In this document: positions 23,130-35,600 of the stretch, piece by piece
How positions within the stretch are numbered: the stretch's first letter is position 1
Layout of the letters: each line of letters begins with the position of its first letter
Source of the DNA: Glandiceps talaboti
Taxonomy: Eukaryota > Hemichordata > Enteropneusta > Spengelidae
Assembly (NCBI RefSeq): GCF_964340395.1
Contig: NC_135556.1
Location: 23,017,723-23,081,722, forward strand
Reading direction: 5' to 3'
DNA: 64,000 nt
Program-made: the position numbers and the translations under genes
Notes under the pieces: model-generated
The model's input: only the letters and a program-made list of their open reading frames with translations
Database searches by the model: none
What the model was told of the DNA's origin: nothing

Positions 23130-25147
23130 TGTGCCTGGTTTTATTTCAAATTCATTTTCTTTTTGTTTTCATTTTCTGAGGAAAGAAACTCCAAATCTCT
23201 GAAAGTTTTTAAAATCCATAATCAGTTAATCTATATGTAAAATAAGCTACAACTTTCTACCAATCACTACACTTCCTTTACAACAAATATTGCTTTTGCC
23301 AAAATACCAGACTTATAAAATAACATTTTCTTTGATCGTTGCGCACTGTCTTCCACTGCTGTGACATTTACCCTAGTGGTTGAAACGATTCATGCGAAAT
23401 TGCACGTTTGCGATGGGATACGTGAGCAACCGTTACCAATTTCATTTGTGTATGCCGGATATCATGAGGTCTCTTTATCACCTTTTTAAAAAACCAACAA
23501 TGCAGTTTTATGTGAAATCATGCAGAAAATTACAAAAAAACTTATTATGTTCCGTTTCATGCTTGAACACGCACTAAGAATCATAGGAAAATCTAAAAAC
23601 CACACAACATTTGAAACTTTTTAGTAGAATAAATACACTGAAAATTTAGTTGATAATTTCTGCATCATTTGCAGCTATTGAAAACAACAGGATGACAACA
23701 ATACAGGGGTCAAAAATTCAAAATTTGATCCAATTTGGACAAAATTCATCCTGGTGTTACATCAATCACTTTTTTCCTCCGGGCATATTCTTAACAAAGC
23801 CATGTACTTCGACAGGGCAAGTTTGTAACACTGAAGAAAAGTGAAATGATCGTGGGAAGGTAGACCATATTTTATGAGTTTGAAAGACGCATCATTGTCT
23901 ATTGAATTGTCCACAGGGCTTTGTTCTTTTACACCCTGTCATGATGTGAATGATGAAATATGGTACAAAACACCTACATACATAGTATTAGTAACTAGGT
24001 GCTGGCAGTCAACACACATACATACATTACATTACATCTGTAACTTTCAGTTCCCTAAGACCACAAACTTAATGGTCAGTATATTTTATCACTGTTTAAT
24101 AGCTGTCTGAAGAAAAACACACAATCTTCAGTAAAGATACACGAAAATAGTTAAAGTTGATGGGGTCAGAGGCCAGAGGTCAGAGGTCAGAGAAAGTCCA
24201 CTTCATTACAAATTACACTTCTTACCAGCAAGTATAAGGCGTAATAAATTTATATAATCTTTATCATCACAATGTCCATTCATAGTCTGCATTACTCTTG
24301 GAACTTTTAATAACTTTGAATGTACTTTTTCCAATTTCAAATTCATACAAAATCAAGTCCAGATAGTTTGAATGAAAACCAACCAAATTACAATTACAGA
24401 AATGCAGAAGAATTCAGTTATAATTGATCACTTTTGTACATTTTTTGAAGAAGTCGGCAGAATTTGAAGAAGTTAATCAGAAGATATGGCATGAAAGTTC
24501 AGCAGATCTTGGTCAACATCAAGGTCAAAGTCATCAAAATAAGGATGTAAATACTTGAGAAGGTTAAAGTTAAAGACTTGACATTCTCTACATTCTCATG
24601 TCAAAGTCAATGGCCTGGTTAGACTATACTATGCCTTCATAATAAGAATGATATACGGTTTTGACACTTGTACTGCCATTAACCTTAGAATAATAACAAT
24701 AAGTTTTATACGAACACAGTCCTTCTGCCATGGAAATTATCAAACAACAAAGATGCAAGGAAAATATCACCGGGTTGCATGACCTTATTAACTCCAGTGT
24801 TTGTAAACATTTGGGATATGCTTCCAAAACATTTTTGCTTCTGTAACTAGAGATTTTTCATTTGTAACTGGAATCCAGACTCCATGAACATTCATTCTCC
24901 CCAAATCAACTCCCTTGTGGAGAAAACAGTAGATATACAAACTGTGATGCAATGATTTCATTCTAATTTCTAATACCTCTAATGGCATGTTGTAAGAGTC
25001 CGCATACAAGTTTGACATAACCCTTGGGCAACAGGTGGTTATATTGTTACACTAGACTACTGCTACACACACCCAAAACATGTCAGTTTGGGAAAGTATT
25101 ACCTAAAGCAACTACAGAGAACAACATTGAAATATTAGGACAGATTC

Positions 25148-25151
<4 letters not shown>

Positions 25152-25210
<59 letters not shown>

Positions 25211-25340
25211 GCACATGTCTGTGTGTGTATATGTGTATGTATATATATGTATGTATATATGTAAGTATGTACGTTTGTCTATATGTGTATGTATGTATGT
25301 GTGTGTTTGTGTGTGTGTATGTGTGTGTGTGTATGCATGG
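25152..25340. repeat. (TG)n microsatellite with decayed flank
   Basis: Pure TG at 25152-25209, then a degenerate TG/TA/TATG tract to about 25340. It is Z-DNA prone. Open frames across it on both strands are repeat artefacts. Confidence 0.95.
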
Positions 25341-26872
25341 TATATCATGCAACAATGTGTTTTTGTTGAATGCTAGTAAACAGCTCTACAAATGTACAAC
25401 AAAATTACAAAATAAAGATATTAAAAATAATCGCTTCTCACGAAATTGTGAAATCATGAACTTCAAATAATTTTGTTCCCTCCACTATGACTACTCTGTA
25501 TTGTTATTTTTCATGTAAAAGCCCAACTCTTCATATTCACTCTGATAAAAAGTTCAAAATAACTTACCAACTCCACTGAACAGTTGCTAGACAATTCACA
25601 CATAATTACAAAAAATTCACTCCACATTCTTCAAATTGACACTCAACTGTAACTATTTCACATCACAGACTGTCTTTTAATAATAGTAAAGTCCGTGTCC
25701 ACATCTACATACGTTTACTATTGTTGTTTTGAAACTAGGTAACCAAGAAAGCCTACCAATATTGACACTGACTCAGTTCATACCAATGTTATAAATAAGA
25801 AATACATCCCTATTTGACAGAGTGTCTGAATGACCCTGCATAACTTCTCTCCAAACACGAACGTCACATGTGTTGTATGTACACATTACATCATAGAATG
25901 CTCCATTTGAGGGCAATGTCTTCACCACAAGTCAGTACAGTGTCATTTGTTGCTATAAATACACCACTAAACTGGTAATGATAATAGAGCAGGGCAGTTT
26001 GTGTATAGACATAGGAATCAGCTAACTATTCACCTAAATACTCTCAGCAAACATAATATAGTGAAGGCACACTGTGTGGCAAATTGTAGAAATATTTTTG
26101 TCACTTAATTCTTGCCGTTCCTTCTTGTTTAATTCTGTTCTACATTCTAAAAGTACATCAGATAATTCAAAGGTAACAACATTATTCACCGGTTGAATTT
26201 ACCATAATCTATCCAATATTTATCCTAAATCTAGCTTATCTACATGCATAGGCTTGAATTTATCATATTATGTTACAAACAACAATATACTACCTGTAGT
26301 TTTGAAGGAGTCAATGTTACTCAAACGAAAATTCCACTGATCAAAATGGCAGTTAAGATAGCTGAATTTAGTGTTAGTCATACAAGACTACAAGTAGGCT
26401 AGTAAAACTGAATATCACATCAAAACAAATGGGTTAGACTATTCTATTTATTTTGAGTTATAAAACTTTATCATTGATTTTCTAGTCTATACAAGTCATA
26501 CAAATATATCTGAATCATATTCCTATAAGCCTTGGACCATGTCAATTTCAAGACACTAAGACCTTTCCATGATGTACAGAAGAGGTTGGTTGCCAAGCTA
26601 TTTTGAATTTTGTAAAGTCATTATTGCCATTTTAAACAACGAGTGCACTATTACCACTGTTCATCACCAAATCCTGTGTATTTGTCTTTCTTTGAGTCAA
26701 ATCTACCCCTTTTATCCACGGATTGGAAGGTACATATTACCCTTGTGATTTAACTTTAGTATTAGAAATGATACAAAGGATATCTGTCAGGGTAAGAAGT
26801 TCATGTCGGTCATCTGTAACCATGACAACCAAATCTTAGTGAAATGTAAATACCCGTATATATAAATCTTAC

Positions 26873-27018
26873 CTCTGTATTGTAAGTGTGAGGGTATTAA
26901 AGGCACTTTGTATTAATTGTATTGCTTCAGTCTCTGAGGCACATTGGACATCATTAACTTCAAGAACAATATCTCCAACTCCTAAACCTTGTTCTTCTGC
27001 TTTGCTTCCAAGCTCAAT
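26873..27018 (-). CDS. Gene A, exon encoding the main part of a PDZ domain
   Basis: Minus strand: consensus acceptor (TTTTTTTGCTGTTTCAG), 48 codons, two exit bases, donor CAGAG|GTAAGA. The peptide shows the core PDZ signature: IELGSKAEE, then LGVGDIVLEVND, then EAIQLIQ (helix 2) and LTLTI (last strand). Spacing follows known PDZ folds, closest by eye to the Shroom, synaptopodin-2 and PDLIM types but not clearly any of them. PDZ domains bind C-terminal peptides of partner proteins at membranes or the cytoskeleton. The carboxylate-binding loop and strand 2 come from the exon upstream. This is the firmest coding call in the window. Confidence 0.9.
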
Positions 27019-27262
27019 CTGAAACAGCAAAAAAAAAAGGTAAAAATAAGTCTATGTACTCAAGATGTTAAACTACAGTGTAGTAAAGTCATCATCTATG
27101 AACCAAATACATCTCAAGGCATACAACATAATCATAAAACATATGTAAAAAAAAAAAAAAAAGGAGTACAGTAAAAATCACTAAAAATCAGAACCCAAAA
27201 ATGTGGGGGAAGAAAATACACAGTACAAGTTAAGAAATGCAAAAAATTATTCACTATCCTAT

Positions 27263-27328
27263 TCTAGATGCTATCTGTGGCTTTGAATTGCTTCATCTTG
27301 AGATTTGAAGCCTTGGATAGCATCTAGA
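27263..27328. repeat. Imperfect foldback hairpin
   Basis: TCTAGATGCTATC at 27263 pairs with GATAGCATCTAGA ending at 27328, extended by a partly matched stem of about 27 bp with a short loop. Size resembles a small MITE or a microRNA-like hairpin. Mismatches next to the perfect 13-bp base favour a MITE. Confidence 0.7.
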
Positions 27329-27430
27329 CTATTATGTTCACAAAGTCAAAAACGCAAGTATGGTTAAAAACCATGTTCTGATACCATTGTAGATATAAAA
27401 TCATCCATGAGAGTGGCTCAATGACTAGTA

Positions 27431-27513
27431 CGCATGCGCATCCTATATACGATGCAATTTTTCAGGGTGGTTTTATCCAAGGATGCATTGTGCGCAATGA
27501 CTACGCATGCGCA
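27431..27513. promoter_or_regulatory. Paired NRF1-like palindromes
   Basis: CGCATGCGCA occurs at 27431-27440 and 27504-27513, each followed by TCCTATAT or TTCTATAT and preceded by ATGACTA. GCGCATGCGC is the core recognised by NRF1-type factors. Two copies in a CpG-rich patch inside an intron could be an enhancer or alternative promoter, or simply a duplicated repeat unit. Confidence 0.4.
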
Positions 27514-28060
27514 TTCTATATGTTATGCGTATTCTCCACGCGGAAGGAGCTATCTACAATATCATCATGAGGCAGCCGGTCACAAATGAATCTACTCTGC
27601 GCAAGCTTATGGGCTTTGCCTAGTTATGATATTACACTTTCAATACTGAACTGAAAGATAACTATTACCCTGAAAGCAAACCCCTTATTGTGTTCTTTAT
27701 TGCTTACATACCAAACTAACAGATAGCAGCAAAGCTAAAAGAATTCTCATACAATAACCCTTAATATATGTGATAATAGCTTACAGTTTTGTTTGCACAG
27801 TCACCTCAACAAATTTGTACAGCATGGTTTATTATTGCAATATATCATTCATATACATTAAAGCTAGAATAATTGTTTTCCTTCTTGAGAAAAATGTAGG
27901 AGAAGAGTTTGTTCTGCAACTGCTTGTTATTTTAAGATTTAATGGAAAAATTTTTGTTGAATAAAACTAGTTTATAAAACTCATTGAAGGCTAAGGTCTG
28001 GTGTAAGGTCTTCTTAGAAGAGTGAGATGGCTCTGAAAATAGCCATATGGATTGTGCCAA

Positions 28061-28250
28061 CATCCATCCATCCATCCATCCATTCATTTAGTTATTTAGT
28101 TGTTTATCCATTCATTCATCCATCCATCCATTCATTCATTCATTCACTCACCCACCCACTCACTCACTCACTCACTCATTCACTCACTCAGTCAGTCAGT
28201 CACACACACACACACACACTCACACACACACACACACACATATTTATTTA
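28061..28250. repeat. Compound microsatellite CATC/CATT, CACT, CAGT, CA
   Basis: Tetranucleotide blocks pass from CATC and CATT through CACT and CAGT to CA dinucleotides over about 190 bp. The gradual change shows serial point mutation and re-expansion. Confidence 0.95.
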
Positions 28251-30521
28251 TTCAATCATTTATTGCCAATTTCAAAGTAAGACTATACACAATAATTGTT
28301 ACAACATAACAGTTTACATGAAACAGAATTGGCAATTTCTGAGTCCAAAAAAAAAACATGCTTTTGGCTAGTCAAATTTGGCTCCATATTGCTACTACAA
28401 TCTTGCAGTTCATGGCAAAGGATTGATAAAATGGTGAAGTTTATTAAAAGAAGGAGTGTTTTTCTGACTTTTAACAATTTAACAAAATAAAAACCTCTGC
28501 ATATGATTCCCAGTTATACTGAAATTATAATAGTTTAACTCTTCCAGACAATGTATACACCTGGATGATACAAGAATACAAGACAACTAACCAATCAACC
28601 GCATTATCAGTTGTATCATAGCATCACAGCTATGCCACCTACTTCAGGTTGTAACAGTGACATGAACTTGTTACAAAGAGTGCTACTCCAACTCAGACAA
28701 TACAAAGTTGTTATGATACCATCTCTACAACTGATCCAGTCACATGGCAATGGAGAAATGGCCGGCTCTCTTCTAAACTCGGCTTAAAATAGAACAAAGC
28801 TTACTGGGGGCAGGAGGAGATGGTTCATAACTGTAATCTCATAATTTGGTGGCTATTAATCTTTGTGAAGTGTTTTCTTATTTCTGAAGTATGTTGGTTA
28901 GCCAGTTAATGCTTTGGATTCATACCAGATTAGAGAACCTGAGAAAGAATTTACTTCAAATATGTGTGAAAGGTTCAAATAAAATCCACATATGTGTTTG
29001 TCAGTGTGTTATATTTTTCTCTATGTATCACACATTATAAGCTACCCTTCAAAGTTGCCATACATAAATAATATCTACAAACCGAGACAGGTCCTTGGTG
29101 AATGCAAACATTTACAGTTTATTTAGTAAACCTTTATTTGACAGACAACTAAATTTGTGATACAAAATTCCACTGTCTTCATAAATTATGTATTATTTTC
29201 AAACTGTAATTCTGTTTTTAGACTAATAGTGCTTTTAGCAGTCACAAAAATGTAGACAATCCGGAAATGGTCTGGAATGTGACGGCAACAGCTGTCTTCT
29301 AATATCTATCATAAATTACACACTGACTACCCACATTTTCATTATTAAAATTGTAACTTCTGAAGGAAATGCATGCTAAAACCCAGAGTAATATCACAGA
29401 CTAATTTACTAGTCTTTATTAAGTAAATTTTAGGGAGCCATTATGGACAAAACATTCCTGGCATTCCAGAGGGATATTAAAATCAAACAAATTGTGCAGT
29501 CTGTGCCACCTTGCATAGATACAAACATTCCACAGACTGCCCTACTTCAAGTCTCCAGGTTACATGGCAAAAATATCAATTTATAATGTCTGTATTTAGT
29601 TACAAAATTCCCTAGTCAGTTCATCAAATAAATATCTCAATCAATGAATTCATCAGGTAGCTAGTAGAAAACATGTATATTAATCTTTGTGCACCTAATA
29701 AAAATAACAAAATACAAGGTAAAAAAATTTAATTAAAATAAAATGAATATATATTTATATATACTGGTATTTATATATACGTAACTCTATTTTAGCAATG
29801 CAGAAGGCTGTAAAAGCTGTCATGGTTTTTTTCTTTCCTTGCTAATCTAGAAATCATCTATAGAGAAAATATTACGTAGAATATATATGTATATAGATGA
29901 ATGCCATTACATTTCGAAATTAACCTCATCACATAAACAAAATCCCAAACATCTATGATTAAACTCGAAACAAAATAGCATAATTGAAAACTGATCTATA
30001 ATATTCATTTCATTTTTTATTTATGAAATTGTATGAAGTGTATTAATATCATTAATATTAGTCTGTGTCACTTTGCGCCATTATGAATAATTCATTCCCG
30101 CAATATCAATTTTCATTGAAAGAAATGAAATTAAAGAATATCTCAGACAGCAAGCTCCAATTTCTGAAAAATTATGTATTTTTTATTAGAAATTAAAATT
30201 TTATTTAATTCATTTACTTATTAACTTTTATTCAGTTAATAGAAGTTTTACTAACATCAGTGTATATTGTCGTTGACCTAACAAGTCATCTATTTCTAAA
30301 TCTCATGCACATATGTTTCACTTGTTCTTTTCTGACCTTTGTTGCAATCATACCTAGTCCCTGGAGTAACATTACTTGATAGAAACCTGGTTTGTCAATT
30401 ACAGCTATTATTATACTCATTTTATACAAGATTGCTAAGTAGAAACATATTTAGTAATTGTATTGGCAAACATATGGTGGAGAGAAAAGTGATGAAAGTC
30501 CCAATCACCAATATGAAGCCT

Positions 30522-30960
30522 TGGTGTATTCATAATTCTAACAAGTTCTTTTCAAAGTCTCAGTACATTCATAATTCCACCATGTTCATTTCAAAGAGTC
30601 AATGTATTCATAATTCCAACACATTCATTTCAAAGTCTCAATGTTCTAATAGATTCCACCATCCTCATTTTAAAGTCTCATTGAATTTATAATTCAGTAG
30701 TAATTCTATACAAAAATAGGCTTGAATGTTTGACTAGTTTTATACCATGAGTGAGCTCTTTCAAGAAGAGTACACTTTTCAATAATTCCAACATGTTCAA
30801 TAAAAGGGTCAACGTATTTATAAATTCCATCGTCTCCATTTTACAATTCAAATGTATTTTATAAAAATTCCACCATTTTTATTTCAAAGTCTCACTTTTT
30901 AAAAATTCCACCATGTTTGTTTCAAAGATGTATTTATAATTCTAACATGTTCATTTCACA
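30522..30960. repeat. Degenerate tandem repeat, unit about 45-50 bp
   Basis: Repeated blocks resemble ATTCATAATTCCAACATG followed by TTCATTTCAAAGTCTCA. At least eight decayed copies are interrupted by unrelated sequence near 30700-30760. The plus-strand open frame at 30339-30692 is produced by this array. Confidence 0.75.
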
Positions 30961-31510
30961 TTTCCAAATGAGTGGCGATCTACAAAATAGTTCATCAGTA
31001 GTTATAGGGATGTAAAACAACTGCTACATACAGTAAGGTTGCCATGGCAGCCAGTTACTAAGTGATACAAAGAAGTCTGAAATGGAATGACAGATGAGTT
31101 TCCACCCCTGAAGCTTTACAATACAGAGGAGTGTTGAAGGTAACTCAATGAATCTAAACAGTTTGTTCTTAATCACTACATTCCTTAAATCTCAGAGTAA
31201 GGCCATAAATATAGATGGAACAAAACAAATTCCTGACCATCTAAACACAAGTAAAATGTTAAGTATCCAGAGAGTTACTTGAGATAGTATACAAAATGTA
31301 ATGTAGGTCACAAATTGTTCTAGATCTCCTATTTACACATTGACTTAGTACATGTATTATAACTTTGACCATCATCAAAACGTGCACATTCTCATTCAGC
31401 CTTGCATCAGGATACCTACTTGATAGACAATAGCCAATGTTTTGGTAACCTTGGTTACGATGGGAAGAAATCTAGTCAAATATAAACAGGTTTTTTTCAA
31501 TAACTAGGAT

Positions 31511-31935
31511 GGGATGAGGGTTCTTGTAAAGTTTGACCAGTTTTAAACATTGGTATCAGTGTTTTAAAGACAGAATGGAGGTGGGCAGAGAGGAGGGGAG
31601 GGGGGGTTGGTTCTGATAACAAAGTTTCATCGACCAACATTAGTACTGGTATCAGTGTTTTTAAGAAAGGGTGTGGGGTGGTAGGCAGAGGGGAGGGGGT
31701 GGGAGAGATTCTGATAAAGTTCCACCAGCTTCAACATAAGATCAGTATTTTTAAGAGTGTGTGCGGTGGTGGGCAGAGAGGATGTGGGGTGATAGTGGTG
31801 CCGTGGGTGCAGGGAGAAGGTTCTGATACAGTTCAATCACCTATTATCAACAGTAATAAAATTATAGAAGTTGTGGAAATGTGGAATGGTGGGTAGAAGG
31901 GAATTCTGATAAAGTTTCCTAACCTTCATTCAATG
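31511..31935. repeat. Degenerate tandem repeat, unit about 95-115 bp
   Basis: About four copies contain TTCTGATAAAGTTTC, then GGTATCAGTGTTTTTAAG, then a G-rich GTGGTGGGCAGAGAGGA block. Copy starts lie near 31520, 31612, 31707 and 31820, with a partial at 31905. Confidence 0.75.
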
Positions 31936-32102
31936 TCAATAATGATTGGTAGGGCAATCCTTTCTCACCAAGCCAGGGATACTTTTAATTATAATTGCAA
32001 TGATAGGACATAGTTGGAAAAACACCCTGTATTAAAAGGGGAGGGGGAGTGACAACAGGTGACCATATCAGTGATCAATAAGTATCCGTATGCTACCCTA
32101 TT

Positions 32103-32115
32103 GGGGGGGGGGGGG
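32103..32115. repeat. Poly-G tract
   Basis: Thirteen consecutive G in intronic sequence. Confidence 0.9.
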
Positions 32116-32889
32116 TGACTTTGAATTACGTCCAACTTTTTGTCCTTCTTGTTATCTAGATTATCTAGCATTCTAACTAGTCATCCATTATGAATGAGGA
32201 GGCCAACTTCACCTTGAATGTGATGAAAGCTAAGAGCCTCTTTTTTATCACATCACTGAACATGGCCTCCAGCCATTTATCTTAATCCCTCTCATCACCA
32301 TTAACTAATGCCTCGATCTATTGTAGCACAAAACAGCCAATCACAGGTTATCATTACAAATTGTGCAGGAGTGTCTTTTTAATTGAGGGTATGTATATCC
32401 AGTACAAACTGATCAAAGCTACCACTGACCTTGTCAGTTTGATAATCTGATAAGACATGTGTGTATAGATGTTGTTACTAGCTGCCACTGGTCACAACCT
32501 CAATGCTACTGTTTAGTTACACTACTTCAACTACTTGGGAATAAAGACAAAAAGTAACGGCATAACTTCTTATAAAATTGCTTGGGAATGAATAAAACTA
32601 TTACCCAACTTCTCAGACTACTTTGGAATGAAGAAAACATTTTCACAAATTTATACCTATCTGCAGTAAAGAGTATAAAAATGGCTTCAGATCAAACTAA
32701 TAGTCACTAGTTTTTGCATCTCTGCAAGCTTCTTCAAGGAGATAGGCTTGAATTATACACAACAGTGTCTGTTTATTTTGTTTAAATGTAATTTTCTGGA
32801 CTGCCAAACTTAAATTGTCTTCCCAGCTTGAAATTGTCTTCTTACTCTAAGAACTAAATTGAAGTCAATGATTTCTATTATCTCAAACC

Positions 32890-32922
32890 ATGGAAGTATA
32901 AATCCTGGGTTTATACTTCCAT
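32890..32922. repeat. Perfect 13-bp hairpin
   Basis: ATGGAAGTATAAA and its exact complement are separated by TCCTGGG. It is probably a foldback relic. Confidence 0.85.
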
Positions 32923-33548
32923 CCTCAAACTTACACTTAAATATTGATAGAATTAATTAACCAAAAAGAGAGTTTTACCACATTGACAGCTTTACCAAAA
33001 TCCTGGCAAAATCTACTTTGACCAAATAGTGCAGAGGTAAACCACAACAAAGGGGAGAATGAACCCCAATCATACCAGCTCTACAACCTTTTACAAGGAC
33101 ATCTCCCCTTGGAATGTTTACCTCTAAGTTTTCACACATCAATGCATTTATCATTGATGCGTCTCATTGAAAACACACGACATATTAGACTGCACAAAGT
33201 GACTGACACTCAAAAAAGAAGTATTCAATATTAGCTTTATGCTAATTTTCTAAGTTTTGGTTGAGTGACATTGTTTGCTGGAAGTAGAAATATTAAATAG
33301 AGATGAATGGAAAATCAAGCTTCAGGAAAAATTAAAGGATTGTTGCCATTCATTATTTGTTTTGGGTGAATGCAAAATACTTGTTGCTTGTTGTTCAATA
33401 AATTTCATGAGCTCATAAAACCTACAGTCAAAGAAAATGAATGAAAAATACAGATTGAAAGTGTTTTTTAAGTTAAACAAATCACATTTCTTTTAAGAAG
33501 TTGATCAAAAATCCATAAACATGATTGTGTGGTCTCGTTTTCACTTAC

Positions 33549-33578
33549 GAGAATTCCCTTTGGAAAAACTATTGGGAA
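33549..33578 (-). CDS. Candidate 30-nt cassette microexon in the PDZ
   Basis: Minus strand: excellent acceptor (ATTATTTCCCTACATTAG), ten codons reading FPIVFPKGIL, excellent donor (GTAAGTG). It enters and leaves at codon boundaries, exactly as needed between the exons at 33699-33782 and 26873-27018. Inclusion would add ten residues just before strand 3 of the PDZ domain, next to the peptide groove. The domain reads more standard without it, so alternative splicing is the simplest model. Confidence 0.35.
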
Positions 33579-33698
33579 CTAATGTAGGGAAATAATTAAT
33601 CACTATAATTTTGTCAGTGCCTGACAAACTATCATTTTAACAATATTCCCATCAAATTAAGCTATAAACACCTGTTGGATTCCAATACATTACATTAC

Positions 33699-33782
33699 CT
33701 TCTCCAACAATTGGCGGTCTGTTCTGCTAGGAGACAGTGAAAGATTACACGACTTCATTTTTCTGACAAGTTTCCCACGTGC
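33699..33782 (-). CDS. Gene A, exon encoding the start of the PDZ domain
   Basis: Minus strand 84 nt: acceptor GTTTGCTGATGTAG, 28 complete codons and donor GAGAAG|GTAATG. The peptide includes GKLVRKMKSCNLSLSPSRT and ends RQLLEK. Placed before the exon at 26873-27018 it supplies strand 1, an unusual carboxylate loop (CNLSL in place of the usual GLGF), strand 2 and the start of strand 3, completing a PDZ of normal length. A second acceptor (CTTGTCAG) would start at 33762. The atypical loop may alter or abolish C-terminal peptide binding. Confidence 0.6.
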
Positions 33783-35164
33783 CTACATCAGCAAACTAAT
33801 AGTACAGTTTACAATGGTTGACCTCAGTAGTTTGCTACAAAAATCGACAAGACTAATACCCCTTGGGGATGGCAGCTTATCTAAGCATCACAAAGTTGAA
33901 CAAATCTGTGTTTATTCTATGTCGAATGCTGTCCAAAATGACAAACCTGCTACATAATGTATCCTTTCTCCCTACAACAGCCTTTGACTTTGTTTGGGAA
34001 AAAAGAAGAAACTTCTACAAAACATTTTCTTTGTTCAAGACACACAGAAGAGTGAGAGTTAACAGTATATGTAGTAGTACAGCACAATGACTTTTCCTCT
34101 TTGCAATATTCTGTCTCACATTCCAAAACTAGCAAACTTAGAAACTGAATTCAAAAGAGTAATTGGAAATAATGAACCAGAGATGTAAAGCAGAATGATT
34201 GTGTGCCAACAATCTTTGATGTCAACAATGATTCACAACTTTGATTGAGTACTGTATGTGTCTTCAGAAAGATTGAATCAACCTTCCAACATCTATGAAA
34301 TGGCCAAACCTAAACTGATCAGAAGTTCAGTAAACATCTTTGACTCCAAGTTACCCTTTACATGTACAACTCTATCTCATCTTTGCTATAAAATCAATAA
34401 AAGTGTGACATTGACTGATTCAAGCAGTAAGTGACCTTGATGTTAACATCTTTACATGCCCATGGTCAACAAATAATTCAAACATTGGCCTTCACACCTA
34501 CCAAGGAAAGTGGTGTAGCAGATACAAAAAAGTGAGCAATGAGACATCTGTAATGTGAATCTGAAGAACTCTGAAGACCACTTCCAAATTGGTAAAGATC
34601 TACTGAAGGAGGGGGTCATAAGGATGGCAAAATTGGGGGTGGGGTGGAGGGGTTTCACAGATGCATAGCAAAAAGTTAAAAACAAAAGTTGAAGCAGCCA
34701 AAGATGTAGATTGCCATGAGAATCAACATACCTGGAATTCATCACATTGGTAGTGAAATCATCACAATGAGTATGAAGGAGAGAATGGAATTGTGAAAAG
34801 TCTCCATGCCTCAAAGGTGTAAGTCTCCATCAAAAAGTGCTGAAGCCCTAAGGGAAGGGCGTAACAGACTTTGAAATCATTTCTTGTAGCTTTGACAACT
34901 GGTGTATGCATGTATACAAATAAAAATACTGCATAACTGATAACATTGTTACCTGCTAAGTGATAGCATGGAATAACAAAACACTTGATTATCATGAGTT
35001 ATGCCCTACATATGTACAATACACTAACATTTTTGCCGGCTACCGGGTGGAAGGGGAGGGAGGGGGAATTTTGTAATGAAATATGAGTTGACATGCATAC
35101 CGGATTTATCAGACTGAGTTAACGCTGATTGAAAATTAATATCTTTTATACCAGTAATTGTATT

Positions 35165-35600
35165 GATGTTACTGTACCGTACCGTGATGTTCTACTTGAA
35201 ATACATAAGTGACACTATTCTGTGTGGGGTGATGTCACTTTATCATATGTGATGTTATTTTGTGTACTGTGATGATCTACTTCAAATGACACTATTCTGT
35301 GTGGGATGATGTCACTTTATCGTATGTGTTGCTACTTTGTGTACGTTGATGTTCTACTTGCAATATGTACTTGAGATTGGGACACGCTATCTCAACACCC
35401 TGCATTGTGGGGTGATGTCACTTTATTGCTCGAGATGTTATTGTCCCGTACTGTGATATTCTACTCGAGATATGTACGTGATACTATGCTGTGTGGTGTG
35501 ATGTCACTTAAAAGACTGTGTGATGTGATTTTGTGCACCATGTTCTACATGAGACATGGCAGTCTACATTGTGGGGTAACGTGACTCAACTTTGTAGAAA
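35165..35600. repeat. Degenerate tandem repeat, unit about 105 bp
   Basis: About four copies carry GATGTTCTACTTGAAAT, then ACACTATTCTGTGTGG, then GGTGATGTCACTTTAT. TGATGTCA, a CRE-like sequence, recurs once per unit. Identity falls towards the right end. Confidence 0.75.

Larger units (their letters stand above)
22338..26872 (-). other. Gene A intron following the PDZ exon (distal part)
   Basis: AT-rich intronic sequence containing the CAT and TG microsatellites, a short AGAGGTC tandem at about 24172-24192, and an exon-like 19-nt block at 25566-25584 on the minus strand with good borders but an unusable phase. I see no confident exon. Confidence 0.5.
27019..33548 (-). other. Gene A intron splitting the PDZ domain
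   Basis: About 6.5 kb. It contains a hairpin (27263-27328), a pair of CGCATGCGCA palindromes (27431-27440 and 27504-27513), a CATC/CACT/CA compound microsatellite (28061-28250), a very AT-rich segment at about 29.7-30.2 kb, and degenerate tandem arrays at about 30.5 and 31.5 kb. I see no exon. Confidence 0.5.

Noticed and set aside
22930-23202. Poly-histidine frame
   Set aside because: It is the CAT microsatellite read in frame.
25024-25470. Cys/Val- and His/Thr-rich frames
   Set aside because: They are produced by the TG microsatellite on both strands.
25566-25584. 19-nt minus-strand microexon with excellent borders
   Set aside because: Its length is not a multiple of three and it would break the frame between 26873-27018 and 20093-20194.
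27263-27328. Hairpin as a microRNA precursor
   Set aside because: The stem has mismatches next to its base and the paired region is shorter than typical precursors. A small mobile element relic is more likely.
34452-34814. Minus-strand 120-codon frame with GTATGT donor near 34732
   Set aside because: The exon-like part enters with one base and leaves with two, so it cannot join the codon-boundary exit of 40197-40289, and the rest of the frame has no domain. Probably chance.
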